A stretch of 64,000 nt of DNA from Pseudomonas sp. B21_DOA. Lineage in GTDB: Bacteria; Pseudomonadota; Gammaproteobacteria; Pseudomonadales; Pseudomonadaceae. Within the stretch, counting starts at the first letter, position 1, and every line of letters starts with the position of its first letter. The stretch is from the NCBI GenBank assembly GCA_030544685.1, contig CP086683.1:806001-870000 (forward strand), in the 5' to 3' direction. Positions 51,442 through 61,220 of the stretch are shown piece after piece. The notes beneath the pieces are model-generated. The model did no database searches. It was not told where the DNA came from and saw only the letters and a list, made by a program, of their open reading frames with translations. The position numbers and the translations under genes are program-made.

Positions 51442-52002
51442 GTGCAACATTCAAATGCCTGCCCCGCCCCGCTCTGGCTGACCCAAGACCGCCTGACGCC
51501 CCGCCCCGATCCGTTGACCCTCGACTGGTTGTTCGACGAAGGTTCGCTGACCCGCCGGTTGACCCGTTTGTCCGAGGATGGCTTCAGCGTGTCGCCGCTG
51601 TTCGAGGGCTGGGACACCCTGCGCGCTGATGAATGCGCGGCACTGGAGCTGGCCGAGGGCAGCGAAGGCTGGGTCCGTGAGGTTTATTTGCGCGGCCACG
51701 GCGAAGCCTGGGTGTTTGCCCGCAGCGTTGCCTCGCGGGCGGCCCTGCAAGGTGATGGCTTGCACATGGATGAACTGGGCAGCCGCTCGTTGGGTGAACT
51801 GCTGTTTTGTGATCGGGCATTTCAGCGCCGCGCCATTGAAGTCTGCCACTACCCCGAACAATGGTTGCCGCCAGCGGTGCAAGCCCCTGAGCTATGGGGC
51901 CGGCGTTCGCGTTTCGACCGTGGCGCGCTGAGTGTGCTGGTCGCGGAAATCTTCCTGCCGAGCCTGTGGGACGCCGCCCGCGCCCATCCGGAGAATTGCT
52001 GA
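51442..52002 (+). CDS. ubiC: Chorismate lyase UbiC
   Basis: A 186-residue chorismate pyruvate-lyase that makes 4-hydroxybenzoate, the first step of ubiquinone synthesis. Motifs: [39 protein letters not shown] and the C-terminal [20 protein letters not shown], with the conserved RS-F-G-LLV-E pattern. The start is GTG 51442. Its stop overlaps the ubiA start (TGATG), coupling the two enzymes. Intact frame. Confidence 0.95.
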   Translation: MQHSNACPAPLWLTQDRLTPRPDPLTLDWLFDEGSLTRRLTRLSEDGFSVSPLFEGWDTLRADECAALELAEGSEGWVREVYLRGHGEAWVFARSVASRAALQGDGLHMDELGSRSLGELLFCDRAFQRRAIEVCHYPEQWLPPAVQAPELWGRRSRFDRGALSVLVAEIFLPSLWDAARAHPENC

Positions 52003-52892
52003 TGTATCAGAGCCTGCTCAAGTCCCTCAACCGTCTGAACCCGCGCGCCTGGGATTTCGTTCAGTTGACGCGCATGGACAAGCCGATCGGCATTTACCTG
52101 CTGCTGTGGCCGACGCTGTGGGCATTGTGGATTGCCGGCAAGGGCTCGCCGTCGCTGGCCAACGTGGTGATTTTTGTTCTTGGCGTAGTGCTGACCCGTG
52201 CCGGCGGCTGTGTGATCAACGACTGGGCCGACCGCAAGGTCGACGGCCACGTCAAACGCACCGCGCTACGGCCGCTCGCTGCTGGCCGGATCAGCTCGAA
52301 GGAAGCGCTGGTGTTCTTTGCCGTGCTGATGGGCATCAGTTTTCTGCTGGTGCTGTGCACCAATGCGCCGACCATCTGGCTGTCGCTGGGCGGTCTGGCG
52401 CTGGCGTTCACGTATCCGTTCATGAAGCGCTACACCTACTACCCGCAAGTGGTGCTGGGGGCGGCGTTTTCCTGGGGCATGCCAATGGCCTTCACCGCCG
52501 AGACCGGCGAGTTGCCGGCGGCGGCGTGGCTGCTGTGGATTGCCAATTTGCTGTGGACGGTGGGTTATGACACTTATTACGCAATGACCGATCGCGATGA
52601 CGACCTGAAGATCGGCGTGAAATCCACGGCGATTCTGTTTGGCGAGGCGGATCGAATGATCATCCTTAGCTTGCAGGCATTGTCGCTGGGCTGCCTGATG
52701 CTGGCCGGGTCGAAGTTCGAGCTGGGGATCTGGTTCCACCTCGGCTTGCTGGTGGCGGCCGGGTGTTATGCGTGGGAGTTCTGGTACACCCGTGATCGTG
52801 ATCGCATGCGCTGCTTCAAAGCGTTCCTGCACAACCACTGGGCTGGGTTGGCGATATTTGTCGGGATCGTGCTGGATTACGCATTGCGCTAA
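52002..52892 (+). CDS. ubiA: 4-hydroxybenzoate polyprenyltransferase UbiA
   Basis: A 296-residue multi-pass membrane enzyme that attaches the polyprenyl tail to 4-hydroxybenzoate. It has the two aspartate-rich motifs: [20 protein letters not shown] and the second one in [20 protein letters not shown], which bind the Mg-diphosphate. Eight to nine hydrophobic helices surround them. Its start overlaps ubiC's stop. Followed by a REP pair rather than a terminator. Confidence 0.97.
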   Translation: MYQSLLKSLNRLNPRAWDFVQLTRMDKPIGIYLLLWPTLWALWIAGKGSPSLANVVIFVLGVVLTRAGGCVINDWADRKVDGHVKRTALRPLAAGRISSKEALVFFAVLMGISFLLVLCTNAPTIWLSLGGLALAFTYPFMKRYTYYPQVVLGAAFSWGMPMAFTAETGELPAAAWLLWIANLLWTVGYDTYYAMTDRDDDLKIGVKSTAILFGEADRMIILSLQALSLGCLMLAGSKFELGIWFHLGLLVAAGCYAWEFWYTRDRDRMRCFKAFLHNHWAGLAIFVGIVLDYALR

Positions 52893-52901
52893 TGCATGAC
52901 A

Positions 52902-52980
52902 CCTGCTCGCGAAGGCGTCATGTCAGTCACCTCTGCGATAACTGACACAACGCTTCGCGAGCAGGCTCGCTCCCACAGGG
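52902..52980. repeat. REP-type inverted pair
   Basis: CCTGCTCGCGAAGGCG on the left and CGCTTCGCGAGCAGGCTCG on the right, ending in CTCCCACAGGG, with a short inner palindrome (TGTCAGTCA...ATAACTGACA). It lies between convergent ubiA and the 52994 gene and probably serves both as a 3-prime mRNA structure. Same family as 58288-58358. Confidence 0.82.
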
Positions 52981-52993
52981 TTTTGGACCGTGG

Positions 52994-53377
52994 TTATTTG
53001 GCCTTGGCGACTTTCCAGGCGCCGTCCATTTTGCCGTCGCCGGTCATGTCGCCGGCCTTCTTGTCCATCACGAAGGTGTACAGCGGCATGCCCTGGTAGG
53101 CCCACTGCATCGAGCCGTCGTCACGCTTGATCACCGTCCAGTCGCCCATGGATTTGTCACCCGCCTGCGCCATCAACGGCGGCCAGTTCGCCGCGCATTT
53201 GTCGTTGCAGGCAGACTTGCCAGCGGAGTCCTTGGCGAAGGTGTAGAGGGTCATGCCCTTGTGGTCGGTGTACATGCCGTCCTTTTCCATCGCCGGATCG
53301 GCCGCCATGGCCAGCCCCGGTAATGTCAGGGCTGCGGCCATCAGCAGGGCTTTGAAAGAAACAGTCATCTGAGTCAT
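52994..53377 (-). CDS. Exported COG4315-type repeat protein
   Basis: A 127-residue secreted protein: signal peptide (KALLMAAALTLPGLAMA), then two copies of the small repeat seen in COG4315 proteins. The first is MYTDHKGMTLYTFAKDSAGK with CNDKCAANWPPL; the second is WAYQGMPLYTFVMDKKAGD. One tight cysteine pair (CNDKC) may bind metal or be oxidised. Function unknown; commonly near phosphate genes in pseudomonads. Divergent from phoB. Confidence 0.85.
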   Translation of the reverse strand: MTQMTVSFKALLMAAALTLPGLAMAADPAMEKDGMYTDHKGMTLYTFAKDSAGKSACNDKCAANWPPLMAQAGDKSMGDWTVIKRDDGSMQWAYQGMPLYTFVMDKKAGDMTGDGKMDGAWKVAKAK

Positions 53378-53457
53378 GGAAACCTTCTTTTGTGGTTGTC
53401 AGGATTCGGACTTAGAGCTTAGTTCAGGATCGGCACAAACGCCGTCGCGCTGAAATA

Positions 53458-53475
53458 CTGTCACACGACTGCAAT
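53458..53475 (+). promoter_or_regulatory. Candidate Pho box upstream of phoB
   Basis: CTGTCACACGACTGCAAT, two CTGNCAN-like repeats 11 bases apart, close to the Pho box consensus (CTGTCAT repeated every 11 bases). It lies about 54 bases before the phoB ATG, the expected place for autoregulation by phosphorylated PhoB. Confidence 0.6.
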
Positions 53476-53528
53476 AATTCCGTTATCTAATGCGGCGCAA
53501 GACAGTTAAATGACAAGAGGATTAAGGC

Positions 53529-54218
53529 ATGGTTGGCAGGAGCATTCTGATCGTCGACGACGAAGCGCCCATTCGCGAAATGATCGCCGTGGCGTTGGAA
53601 ATGGCCGGCTATGACTGCCTCGAGGCGGAGAACTCGCAGCAGGCCCACGCCATCATCGTCGACCGCAAGCCGGACCTGATCCTGCTCGACTGGATGCTGC
53701 CCGGCACCTCGGGCATCGAACTGGCCCGACGCCTCAAGCGTGACGAGCTGACCGGGGACATCCCGATCATCATGCTCACCGCCAAGGGCGAAGAGGACAA
53801 CAAGATCCAGGGCCTGGAAGTCGGCGCCGACGATTACATCACCAAACCGTTTTCCCCACGTGAACTGGTCGCCCGCCTCAAGGCTGTACTGCGCCGTGCC
53901 GGGCCGACCGATGGCGAAGCGCCGATCGAAGTCGGCGGCCTGCTGCTCGACCCGATCAGCCACCGCGTGACCATCGACGGCAAACCTGCCGAGATGGGCC
54001 CGACCGAATACCGCCTGCTGCAATTCTTCATGACCCATCAGGAACGCGCCTACACCCGTGGCCAGTTGCTCGACCAGGTCTGGGGCGGCAACGTCTATGT
54101 CGAAGAGCGCACCGTCGATGTGCATATCCGTCGCCTGCGCAAGGCCCTCGGCGACGCTTACGAAAATCTGGTACAAACCGTGCGCGGCACCGGTTATCGG
54201 TTCTCCACAAAAGCGTAA
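53529..54218 (+). CDS. phoB: Phosphate regulon response regulator PhoB
   Basis: A 229-residue OmpR-type regulator. The receiver domain has acidic residues in [10 protein letters not shown], the phosphoacceptor aspartate in [13 protein letters not shown], the threonine in [10 protein letters not shown] and the lysine in [11 protein letters not shown]. The winged-helix DNA-binding domain ends [20 protein letters not shown] and VRGTGYRFS. It activates pst, pho and other genes on phosphate limitation. Followed by phoR. Intact frame. Confidence 0.98.
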   Translation: MVGRSILIVDDEAPIREMIAVALEMAGYDCLEAENSQQAHAIIVDRKPDLILLDWMLPGTSGIELARRLKRDELTGDIPIIMLTAKGEEDNKIQGLEVGADDYITKPFSPRELVARLKAVLRRAGPTDGEAPIEVGGLLLDPISHRVTIDGKPAEMGPTEYRLLQFFMTHQERAYTRGQLLDQVWGGNVYVEERTVDVHIRRLRKALGDAYENLVQTVRGTGYRFSTKA

Positions 54219-54220
54219 AA

Positions 54221-54305
54221 AGCAGCTGCAAGCTTTCAGCTACGAGCGGCAAGTAACAGCCGATCCGCGTTAGCTTGGAGCTTGCCGCTTGAAACTTGAA
54301 GCTGC
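54221..54305. repeat. AGCTGCAAGCTT-type intergenic repeat
   Basis: Short tandem and inverted units of AGCTGCAAGCTT and GAGCTTGCCGCTTGAAACTT between phoB and phoR. The same family occurs at 60279-60364 and 61221-61290, always in gaps of the Pho/Pst region. It separates the two cistrons of a two-component pair that are usually nearly contiguous. Confidence 0.7.
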
Positions 54306-54321
54306 GGCTAAGGACGCCTCT

Positions 54322-55644
54322 GTGAATCAAAACTGGCATGGCACCCTGATTCGCCACATGCTGTTGCTGGTCACCGCCTGCCTGGTGATCGGTCTGATCA
54401 CCGGCTATTACGGCTGGAGCCTGGCGGCGGGTCTGGGGCTTTATCTGGCCTGGACGCTCAAGCAATTGCTGCGTCTGCACGAATGGCTGCGCCAGCATCA
54501 ACCCGACGAAGCACCGCCCGATGGTTATGGCCTGTGGGGCGAGGTGTTCGACAGCATTTATCACCTGCAACGCCGCGACCAACGGGTGCGCGGGCGTCTG
54601 CAGGCGGTGATCGACCGGGTGCAGGAATCCACCGCTGCGCTGAAAGACGCGGTGATCATGCTCGACAGCGACGGCAACCTCGAATGGTGGAACCGCGCCG
54701 CTGAAACCCTGCTCGGCCTGAAGACTCCGCAGGACAGCGGCCAACCGGTGACCAACCTGGTGCGCCATCCGCGCTTCAAGGAATACTTCGAGCAGGACAG
54801 CTTTGCCGAGCCATTGGAAATCCCTTCGCCGACCAACGATCGCGTGCGCATTCAGCTGTACCTGACCCGCTACGGCAACAATGAACACCTGATGCTGGTG
54901 CGTGATGTCACACGCATTCATCAGCTGGAACAGATGCGCAAGGACTTCATCGCCAACGTCTCCCACGAGCTGCGCACACCGCTGACGGTGATCTGCGGCT
55001 ATCTGGAAACCCTGCTGGACAATGTCGAAGAAGTGAACCCGCGCTGGAGCCGGGCGCTACAGCAGATGCAGCAACAGGGCGGACGCATGCAGACGTTGCT
55101 CAACGATCTGTTGCTGCTGGCGAAACTGGAAGCCACCGACTACCCGTCGGACAACCAGCCAGTGCAGATCGACACGCTGCTGCAATCGATCACCAGCGAT
55201 GCGCAGCAGTTGTCCGGGGCGAAAAACCAGCGCATCAGCCTCGAAGCCGACGCGCGCCTGCTGCTCAAGGGCAGCGAAGCCGAGCTGCGCAGTGCGTTTT
55301 CCAATCTGGTGTTCAACGCGGTCAAGTACACCCCGGCCGAGGGCAACATCCGCATTCGCTGGTGGGGCGACGAGCAAGGCGCGCACCTGAGCGTGCAGGA
55401 TTCCGGCATCGGTATCGACAGCAAACATCTGCCGCGCCTGACCGAACGTTTCTACCGCGTCGATTCCAGCCGCAACTCCAACACCGGCGGCACCGGCCTC
55501 GGCCTGGCCATCGTCAAGCACGTGCTGCTGCGCCACCGCGCGCGCATGGAGATCAGCAGCGTGCCCGGTCACGGCAGCACCTTCACCTGCCATTTCGCCC
55601 CGGCCCAGGTGGCCAGCGCACGGGCGATCAGCGCCGCCGAGTGA
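54322..55644 (+). CDS. phoR: Phosphate regulon sensor kinase PhoR
   Basis: A 440-residue histidine kinase. An N-terminal membrane region (MLLLVTACLVIGLITGYYGW and LAAGLGLYLAWTL) lacks a large periplasmic sensor, as is normal for PhoR. Then a PAS domain (AVIMLDSDGNLEWWNRAAE), the phosphoacceptor histidine in NVSHELRTPLTVICGYLE, and the ATPase with N box (NLVFNAVKYTP), G1 (DSGIGI) and G2 (GGTGLGLAIVKH). The GTG at 54322 (VNQNWHGTLI) is the expected start rather than an upstream one inside the repeat. It phosphorylates PhoB. Confidence 0.97.
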   Translation: MNQNWHGTLIRHMLLLVTACLVIGLITGYYGWSLAAGLGLYLAWTLKQLLRLHEWLRQHQPDEAPPDGYGLWGEVFDSIYHLQRRDQRVRGRLQAVIDRVQESTAALKDAVIMLDSDGNLEWWNRAAETLLGLKTPQDSGQPVTNLVRHPRFKEYFEQDSFAEPLEIPSPTNDRVRIQLYLTRYGNNEHLMLVRDVTRIHQLEQMRKDFIANVSHELRTPLTVICGYLETLLDNVEEVNPRWSRALQQMQQQGGRMQTLLNDLLLLAKLEATDYPSDNQPVQIDTLLQSITSDAQQLSGAKNQRISLEADARLLLKGSEAELRSAFSNLVFNAVKYTPAEGNIRIRWWGDEQGAHLSVQDSGIGIDSKHLPRLTERFYRVDSSRNSNTGGTGLGLAIVKHVLLRHRARMEISSVPGHGSTFTCHFAPAQVASARAISAAE

Positions 55645-55767
55645 TGCCGCCCGGCACACGCCACTAGGCAATCGCACGGTCAGCCGCTACATTGGCTGAC
55701 TTGTGCCTGCTTTTCAGGCGCTGTTTCTCCCTACTTTCGAATCACACGGAACCCGCAAAACTCCATC

Positions 55768-57107
55768 ATGGACCCTTCCCCTGGCTTGTCCCTCGCGACC
55801 ATTTTTGCCGACTTCGGCATGATCCTTTTGCTCTGATCCTGGTGTTGCTCAACGGCTTTTTCGTTGCGGCGGAATTCGCCATGGTCAAATTGCGCTCGAC
55901 CCGGGTCGAGGCCATCGCTGAACAACACGGCTGGCGCGGGCACATCCTGCGCACCGTGCACAGTCAGCTCGATGCCTACCTGTCGGCGTGTCAGCTCGGC
56001 ATCACCCTCGCCTCCCTCGGCCTGGGCTGGGTCGGCGAGCCGGCATTCGCGCACATCCTCGAGCCGCTGTTGAGCGCAGTCGGCGTCGATTCGCCGGAAA
56101 TCATCAAAGGCGTCTCATTTTTCACCGCTTTTTTCATCATTTCCTATCTGCATATCGTGGTCGGTGAACTCGCGCCGAAGTCGTGGGCAATCCGTAAACC
56201 GGAACTGTTGTCGCTGTGGACGGCAGTGCCGCTGTACCTGTTCTACTGGGCGATGTACCCGGCGATCTACCTGCTCAACGCCAGCGCCAACGCGATTCTG
56301 CGTATCGCAGGGCAAGGCGAACCCGGCCCGCACCATGAACACCATTACAGCCGCGAAGAGCTGAAACTGATCCTGCACTCCAGCCGTGGCCAGGATCCGA
56401 GCGACCAGGGCATGCGCGTGCTGGCCTCGGCGGTGGAAATGGGCGAGCTGGAAGTGGTCGACTGGGCCAACTCCCGCGAAGACTTGATCACCCTGGAGTT
56501 CAACGCGCCGCTGAAGGAAATCCTGGCGATGTTCCGTCGCCACAAGTTCAGCCGTTATCCGGTGTACGACAGCGAGCGCCAGGAGTTCGTCGGCCTGCTG
56601 CACATCAAGGATCTGCTGCTGGAACTGGCGGCGCTGGACCACATTCCCGAGTCGTTCAACCTGGCCGAGCTGACCCGCCCGCTGGAGCGCGTATCGCGGC
56701 ACATGCCGCTGTCGCAGCTGCTGGAGCAGTTCCGCAAGGGTGGCTCGCACTTCGCCGTGGTCGAGGAGGCTGACGGCAACATCATCGGCTACCTGACCAT
56801 GGAAGACGTGCTGGAAGTGCTGGTCGGCGATATTCAGGACGAACACCGCAAGGCTGAACGCGGCATCCTCGCCTATCAGCCGGGCAAGCTGCTGGTGCGC
56901 GGCGATACGCCTTTGTTCAAGGTCGAGCGCCTGTTGGGCATCGATCTTGATCACATCGAAGCGGAAACCCTCGCCGGGCTGGTTTACGAAACCCTCAAAC
57001 GGGTGCCGGAAGAGGAAGAAGTGCTGGAAGTCGAAGGCCTGCGGATCATCATCAAAAAGATGAAAGGGCCGAAGATTGTCCTGGCCAAGGTGTTGATGCT
57101 CGATTGA
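55768..57107 (+). CDS. HlyC/CorC family transporter with CBS domains (one-base frameshift)
   Basis: A 446-residue membrane protein after adding one T to the run 55826-55829, so that MDPSPGLSLATIFADFGMIL continues into FALILVLLNGFFVAAEFAMV. It has the DUF21 membrane domain (LRSTRVEAIAEQHGWRGHIL; LSACQLGITLASLGLGWVGE), a pair of CBS domains (FRRHKFSRYPVYDSERQEFV; HFAVVEEADGNIIGYLTMED) and a CorC_HlyC C-terminal domain. Relatives act in magnesium or cobalt homeostasis. It matches the gene after phoR in P. aeruginosa. Confidence 0.9.
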
Positions 57108-57124
57108 CGGGAGTTTGGGGGCTC

Positions 57125-57252
57125 TTGTGGCGAGGGATTTATCCCCGTTGGACGGCGCAGCCGTCCCAAAACCATTGAATGCAGTCAGTTAGTACAGAGT
57201 TGCAATATTTGGGGCCGCTTCGCGGCCCAACGGGGATAATCCCTCGCCACAA
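57125..57252. repeat. Inverted repeat, same family as 28884-29013
   Basis: TTGTGGCGAGGGATTTATCC on the left and GGATAATCCCTCGCCACAA on the right, enclosing two smaller hairpins (GGACGGCGCAGCCGTCC and GGGCCGCTTCGCGGCCC). It lies between two convergent genes. The match to the element inside the T6SS operon shows this family spreads through both core and accessory DNA. Confidence 0.82.
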
Positions 57253-57275
57253 AAACCCTCAACACCCTATCGCGC

Positions 57276-58172
57276 CTACTGCTTGCCCAACGCAAAGTTG
57301 GGTAACGCCCCCAGCGGCTGGTTGAACTGATACGGTATCGACACCAGTCCCTCTCCGGTATTGCGCTGCACCACGAAGTGCAGGTGCGGGCCGCTGCTGT
57401 TGCCGGTGTTGCCGGACAGCGCCAGCGGGCTGCCGACCTTGACCCGCTGGCCTTCGCGCACGCTCACCGAACCCTGTTTCAGATGCAGGTACACGCCCAT
57501 GGTGCCGTCGTCGTGCAGCACCCGGACGAAATTGCCGGAGGCATCGGTACCGCGCCCGCTCTGGGAGTTCTCGGTCTTGACCACCACTCCCGCTCGCGCG
57601 GCGATGATCGGCGTGCCCACCGGCATGGCGATGTCCATGGCGTAGCGATTCTTCGGCCCGTAGTGGCTGTACTGGCCGTTGGCGCCTTGACTCAGGCGAA
57701 ACGGCCCGCCACGCCAGGGCAGCGGATAGCGATAGCTCTGCGCGGTGCCTGCGGGGTCGCCCAACGAATACTGGAACTGCGGCGAATACACCAGCGGCTG
57801 GTCACGGCTGATCGCCGTCAGCAGCGCCAGCCGCGTGTTGCTGCGCGGTGGCAGCACGCGACGGATCGCCTGCGCGGGCGCGCCACGCACATTGCTCGTG
57901 CCGATGAAGGCCAGGGCAACCTCGACCGGCGCATACAGATCGTTGCGCGCAAACACCACGTCGACGCCCTTCTGCTTTTTGATGTCCAGGTACACCTGGC
58001 GATCAAGGTGCTCGACCATCCGGTCCTGGAACACGAAGACTTTCGCGCCCTTGCTCGGGCGGTCGCTGTACGAGACCACACCATTGGCGTCGGTGGATTT
58101 GTAGATGGTCATGGCCATCGCCAGCCCGGAGGCCAGGCAGAGACCGCAGAAAAACAGCAGGCGCGCGAGCAT
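57276..58172 (-). CDS. M23 family metallopeptidase with DUF4124 domain
   Basis: A 298-residue exported protein. A signal peptide (MLARLLFFCGLCLASGLAMA) leads into a DUF4124-like region (TIYKSTDANGVVSYSDRPSK). The C-terminal 140 residues are a LytM/M23 peptidase: YGPKNRYAMDIAMPVGTPII, with N-x3-D in place of the usual H-x3-D, then VYLHLKQGSVSVREGQRVKV and GNTGNSSGPHLHFVVQ with HLHF. The first metal ligand therefore deserves checking. Probably cleaves or binds peptidoglycan crosslinks. The ATG at 58172 is chosen over TTG 58178. Confidence 0.88.
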   Translation of the reverse strand: MLARLLFFCGLCLASGLAMAMTIYKSTDANGVVSYSDRPSKGAKVFVFQDRMVEHLDRQVYLDIKKQKGVDVVFARNDLYAPVEVALAFIGTSNVRGAPAQAIRRVLPPRSNTRLALLTAISRDQPLVYSPQFQYSLGDPAGTAQSYRYPLPWRGGPFRLSQGANGQYSHYGPKNRYAMDIAMPVGTPIIAARAGVVVKTENSQSGRGTDASGNFVRVLHDDGTMGVYLHLKQGSVSVREGQRVKVGSPLALSGNTGNSSGPHLHFVVQRNTGEGLVSIPYQFNQPLGALPNFALGKQ

Positions 58173-58287
58173 GGGCAAAAGTCTGTCGAAGGAAGGCCTG
58201 GGAATCAGCCTAGCAGCTGAGACAGACCAGGCTAGTCGACAGATGTTTCAAATTCGCCTGCACGTGAGATGGTTGGTGTTTTGGCTG

Positions 58288-58358
58288 GCCTTCGCGAGCA
58301 GGCTCGCTCCCACATTTGGAATGCGTTCCAAGGTGGGAGCGAGCCTGCTCGCGAAGGC
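58288..58358. repeat. REP-type inverted pair (BIME-like)
   Basis: GCCTTCGCGAGCAGGCTCGC and its complement GCGAGCCTGCTCGCGAAGGC facing each other around CTCCCACATTTGGAATGCG. A complete head-to-head pair between two minus-strand genes, in the same family as 52902-52980. Confidence 0.88.
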
Positions 58359-58378
58359 GGCCTATCAGGCGATGAAGA

Positions 58379-59319
58379 TCACGCGCCGGGTACGAAGTGC
58401 TTCTGCGCCGTGCCACGAGCGATCAGGCGCGAGATGTAGTCGAGCTTCTGCGCGTCCTGGTCGACGAAGCGGAAGGTCAGTTGCAGCCAGTCGCTGTCGG
58501 CTTTCTGCTCGTGGGCGACGATGGCGTGCAGGTAACCGTTGAGGCGCGCAATCTCGGCGTTGTCGCCCTGCTCAAGATCAAGCACAGCGCTGTCGAGGAT
58601 CTGCGGCAGGGTCTCGGTGCGTTTCACTACCAGCAGCGCCTCCTTGATGCTCAAGGCCTTGATCACGCATTGCTGAGTACCGCTTGGAAGGCGCAGCTGG
58701 CCCTGCCCGCGACCACCGACTGGCGCCTTCGACGCACCGGGCGCCTGAACCGGCGGGCTGTTGAGCAAACCACGCGATGGCGCAGCTGCAGCGGCGGGCT
58801 TGGCAAACGGGTTGGCCGCCGCAGCAGCCGGAGCACCACCGACCACGGCAGGCTTGCCGCCGGTCAGTGCGCTCAGCGAGTCGTTGCCGAACGCCGAATT
58901 CATCTTGGTCGGCGCGCTGTTCATCAGGGTGTCGAGCTTGCCGACCTTGTTCAGTGCCTGCTTGACCTTGGTCAGCAGTTGCTCGTTGGTGAACGGCTTG
59001 CTGACGTAGCCGGAAACGCCGGCCTGAATCGCCTGAACGACGTTTTCCTTGTCGCCCCGGCTGGTCACCATGACGAACGGCATGGTCTTGAGATTGTCCT
59101 GCTCGCGGCACCAGGTCAGCAATTCGAGGCCGGACATTTCCGGCATTTCCCAATCGCACAACACCAGGTCGAAGGCTTCTCTGGCCAGCATGGCCTGGGC
59201 CTTTTACCGTTCACGGCGTCCTCGGTGCGGATCCCCGGGAAGTAATTACGCAGGCACTTTTTCACCAGGTCACGAATGAACGAAGCATCGTCCACGACCA
59301 ACACACTGATCTTGCTCAT
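58379..59319 (-). CDS. Two-component response regulator with C-terminal output of unknown type (one-base frameshift)
   Basis: A 313-residue protein after adding one base to the T-run 59212-59215, giving AVNGKKAQAMLAREAFDLVL. The receiver domain has VLVVDDASFIRDLVKKCL, the phosphoacceptor aspartate in LVLCDWEMPEMSGLELL and VSGYVSKPFTNEQL. An alanine/proline-rich linker (PAAAAANPFAKPAAAAAP) leads to a C-terminal region with LRLPSGTQQCVIKALSIKEA, distantly PilZ-like. It matches the CheY-like regulator next to phoU in P. aeruginosa. No kinase lies nearby, so its input is unknown. Confidence 0.85.
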
Positions 59320-59453
59320 CCAACACCCCTATTAAAATCCCGGCAAGCATAACGCTGGCTGATGGCACATTGCCAAAACTCTTCAGTCACGCCGGGACTT
59401 TTCGTTCGCGGGTGCTGCTTTTTAATTCGGTTGTACCTATGAAAAGCACAAAC

Positions 59454-59485
59454 AAAAACGCCCGGCCAAAGGGCCGGGCGCTTTT
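59454..59485 (-). terminator. Intrinsic terminator after phoU
   Basis: Stem CGCCCGGCC / GGCCGGGCG around an AAAG loop, followed on the minus strand by GTTTTTGTTTG. It closes the pst-phoU transcription unit just after the phoU stop. Confidence 0.88.
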
Positions 59486-59496
59486 CTCAGGCAATC

Positions 59497-60258
59497 TTAC
59501 TTATCGTCAGCTTCGCCCGGAACATTAGCGGTTTCGGCGCTGGTGCCTTCAACTTCTTCTTTCATGCGCTTGAGGCCCATGTGCCGCACGTCGGTGCCGC
59601 GGACCAGGTAGATCACCAGTTCGGAGATGTTACGCGCATGGTCGCCGATGCGCTCCAGCGAGCGCAGGACCCAGATGATGCTCAGAACACGCGAGATAGA
59701 GCGCGGGTCTTCCATCATGTAGGTCGCCAGCTCACGCAGGGCGGTTTTGTATTCGCGGTCGATGATCTTGTCGTACTGCGCCACCGACAGCGCCAGATCG
59801 GCGTCGAAACGCGCGAACGCGTCCAGCGCATCGCGGACCATGTTGCGCACCTGGTCGCCGATGTGACGAACCTCGACGTAACCGCGCGGCGCTTCGCCTT
59901 CTTCGCACAACTGGATGGCACGGCGGGCGATCTTGGTCGCTTCGTCGCCGATGCGCTCAAGATCGATCACCGACTTGGAAATGCTGATGATCAGACGCAA
60001 GTCCGACGCGGCCGGCTGACGACGAGCCAGAATGCGCAGGCATTCTTCGTCGATGTTGCGTTCCATCTGGTTGATCTGGTCGTCGATCTCACGCACCTGC
60101 TGAGCCAGGCCGGAGTCGGCCTCGATCAGCGCCGTGACCGCGTCGTTGACCTGCTTCTCGACCAGCCCGCCCATGGCCAGCAGGTGGCTGCGCACTTCTT
60201 CCAGTTCGGCGTTGAACTGCGCGGAAATGTGATGGGTTAAACCTTCCTTCGAAATCAT
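59497..60258 (-). CDS. phoU: Phosphate transport regulator PhoU
   Basis: A 253-residue PhoU made of two three-helix repeats, each with the metal-binding motif: DLERIGDEATKIARRAI and SLERIGDHARNISELVIYL. It links the Pst transporter to PhoR, keeping the Pho regulon off when phosphate is plentiful. ATG 60258 (MISKEGLTHHISAQF), with GGAG upstream, is chosen over an upstream ATG in the repeat region. Last gene of the pst operon, before the terminator. Confidence 0.97.
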   Translation of the reverse strand: MISKEGLTHHISAQFNAELEEVRSHLLAMGGLVEKQVNDAVTALIEADSGLAQQVREIDDQINQMERNIDEECLRILARRQPAASDLRLIISISKSVIDLERIGDEATKIARRAIQLCEEGEAPRGYVEVRHIGDQVRNMVRDALDAFARFDADLALSVAQYDKIIDREYKTALRELATYMMEDPRSISRVLSIIWVLRSLERIGDHARNISELVIYLVRGTDVRHMGLKRMKEEVEGTSAETANVPGEADDK

Positions 60259-60278
60259 GATTTGCTCCGCAAAAGCCA

Positions 60279-60364
60279 TGAGCTGCAAGCTACAAGCTGC
60301 AAGCTGATTTGTGTCGTACTCGAACCGCTCTTTCTTGCCGCTTGAAACTTGCGGCTTGCAGCTG
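60279..60364. repeat. AGCTGCAAGCT-type intergenic repeat (pstB-phoU gap)
   Basis: GAGCTGCAAGCTACAAGCTG then CTTGCCGCTTGAAACTTGCG and GCTTGCAGCTG, direct and inverted copies of the unit seen at 54221-54305. It fills most of the pstB-phoU gap, so its RNA could fold and separate the two cistrons. Confidence 0.7.
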
Positions 60365-60369
60365 TTCGA

Positions 60370-61203
60370 TCAGCCATAACGACCGGTGATGTAGTCTTCG
60401 GTCTGCTTCTTCGCCGGATTGGTGAACAGGGTATCGGTGTCGCCGAATTCCACCAGTTTGCCCATGTACATGAACGCGGTGTAGTCGGACACCCGTGCCG
60501 CCTGTTGCATGTTGTGGGTAACAATGACGATGGTGAACTTGGACTTCAGCTCGTAGATCAGCTCCTCGACTTTCAGCGTCGAGATCGGGTCGAGAGCCGA
60601 GCACGGTTCGTCGAGCAGCAGTACTTCCGGCTCGACCGCGATGGTGCGCGCGATCACCAGACGCTGTTGCTGACCACCGGACAGACCGAGGGCCGAGTCG
60701 TGCAGGCGGTCTTTGACCTCGTCCCACAATGCCGCGCCTTTCAACGCCCATTCAACGGCTTCGTCGAGGATGCGCTTCTTGTTGATGCCCTGGATGCGCA
60801 GACCGTAGACCACGTTTTCGTAGATGGTCTTCGGGAACGGGTTGGGCTTCTGGAACACCATGCCGACGCGACGACGCAGCTCGGCCACGTCTTCGCCCTT
60901 GCGATAGATGTTGTTGCCGTACAGGTTGATCGCGCCCTCGACACGGCAGCCGTCGACCAGATCGTTCATCCGGTTGAAGGTACGCAGCAGCGTCGACTTG
61001 CCGCAGCCGGACGGGCCGATGAACGCAGTCACACGCTGCTTGGGGATGTTCATGCTGACGTCGAACAGTGCCTGTTTCTCGCCGTAGTACAGGCTCAGGC
61101 CCGGCACTTCGATGGCAACGGTTTCCTGCGCCAGGTCCAGGCTCTGCTTGTCGCGGCCCAGGGCAGACATGTTGATGCCGTGGCTGTGTGTTTCGTGCTG
61201 CAT
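60370..61203 (-). CDS. pstB: Phosphate ABC transporter ATP-binding protein PstB
   Basis: A 277-residue ABC ATPase: Walker [22 protein letters not shown]-loop FQKPNPFP, signature [13 protein letters not shown], Walker [15 protein letters not shown] and the switch histidine in [14 protein letters not shown]. It powers high-affinity phosphate uptake through PstCA. The ATG at 61203 follows GGAGTGAGACCCC. Frame intact, unlike its two membrane partners upstream. Confidence 0.98.
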   Translation of the reverse strand: MQHETHSHGINMSALGRDKQSLDLAQETVAIEVPGLSLYYGEKQALFDVSMNIPKQRVTAFIGPSGCGKSTLLRTFNRMNDLVDGCRVEGAINLYGNNIYRKGEDVAELRRRVGMVFQKPNPFPKTIYENVVYGLRIQGINKKRILDEAVEWALKGAALWDEVKDRLHDSALGLSGGQQQRLVIARTIAVEPEVLLLDEPCSALDPISTLKVEELIYELKSKFTIVIVTHNMQQAARVSDYTAFMYMGKLVEFGDTDTLFTNPAKKQTEDYITGRYG

Positions 61204-61220
61204 GGGGTCTCACTCCGTTC

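Noticed and set aside
52902..58358. Clustered REP palindromes as a possible CRISPR array
   Set aside because: The copies are inverted pairs at separate gaps, not regularly spaced direct repeats with unique spacers, and no cas gene is present.
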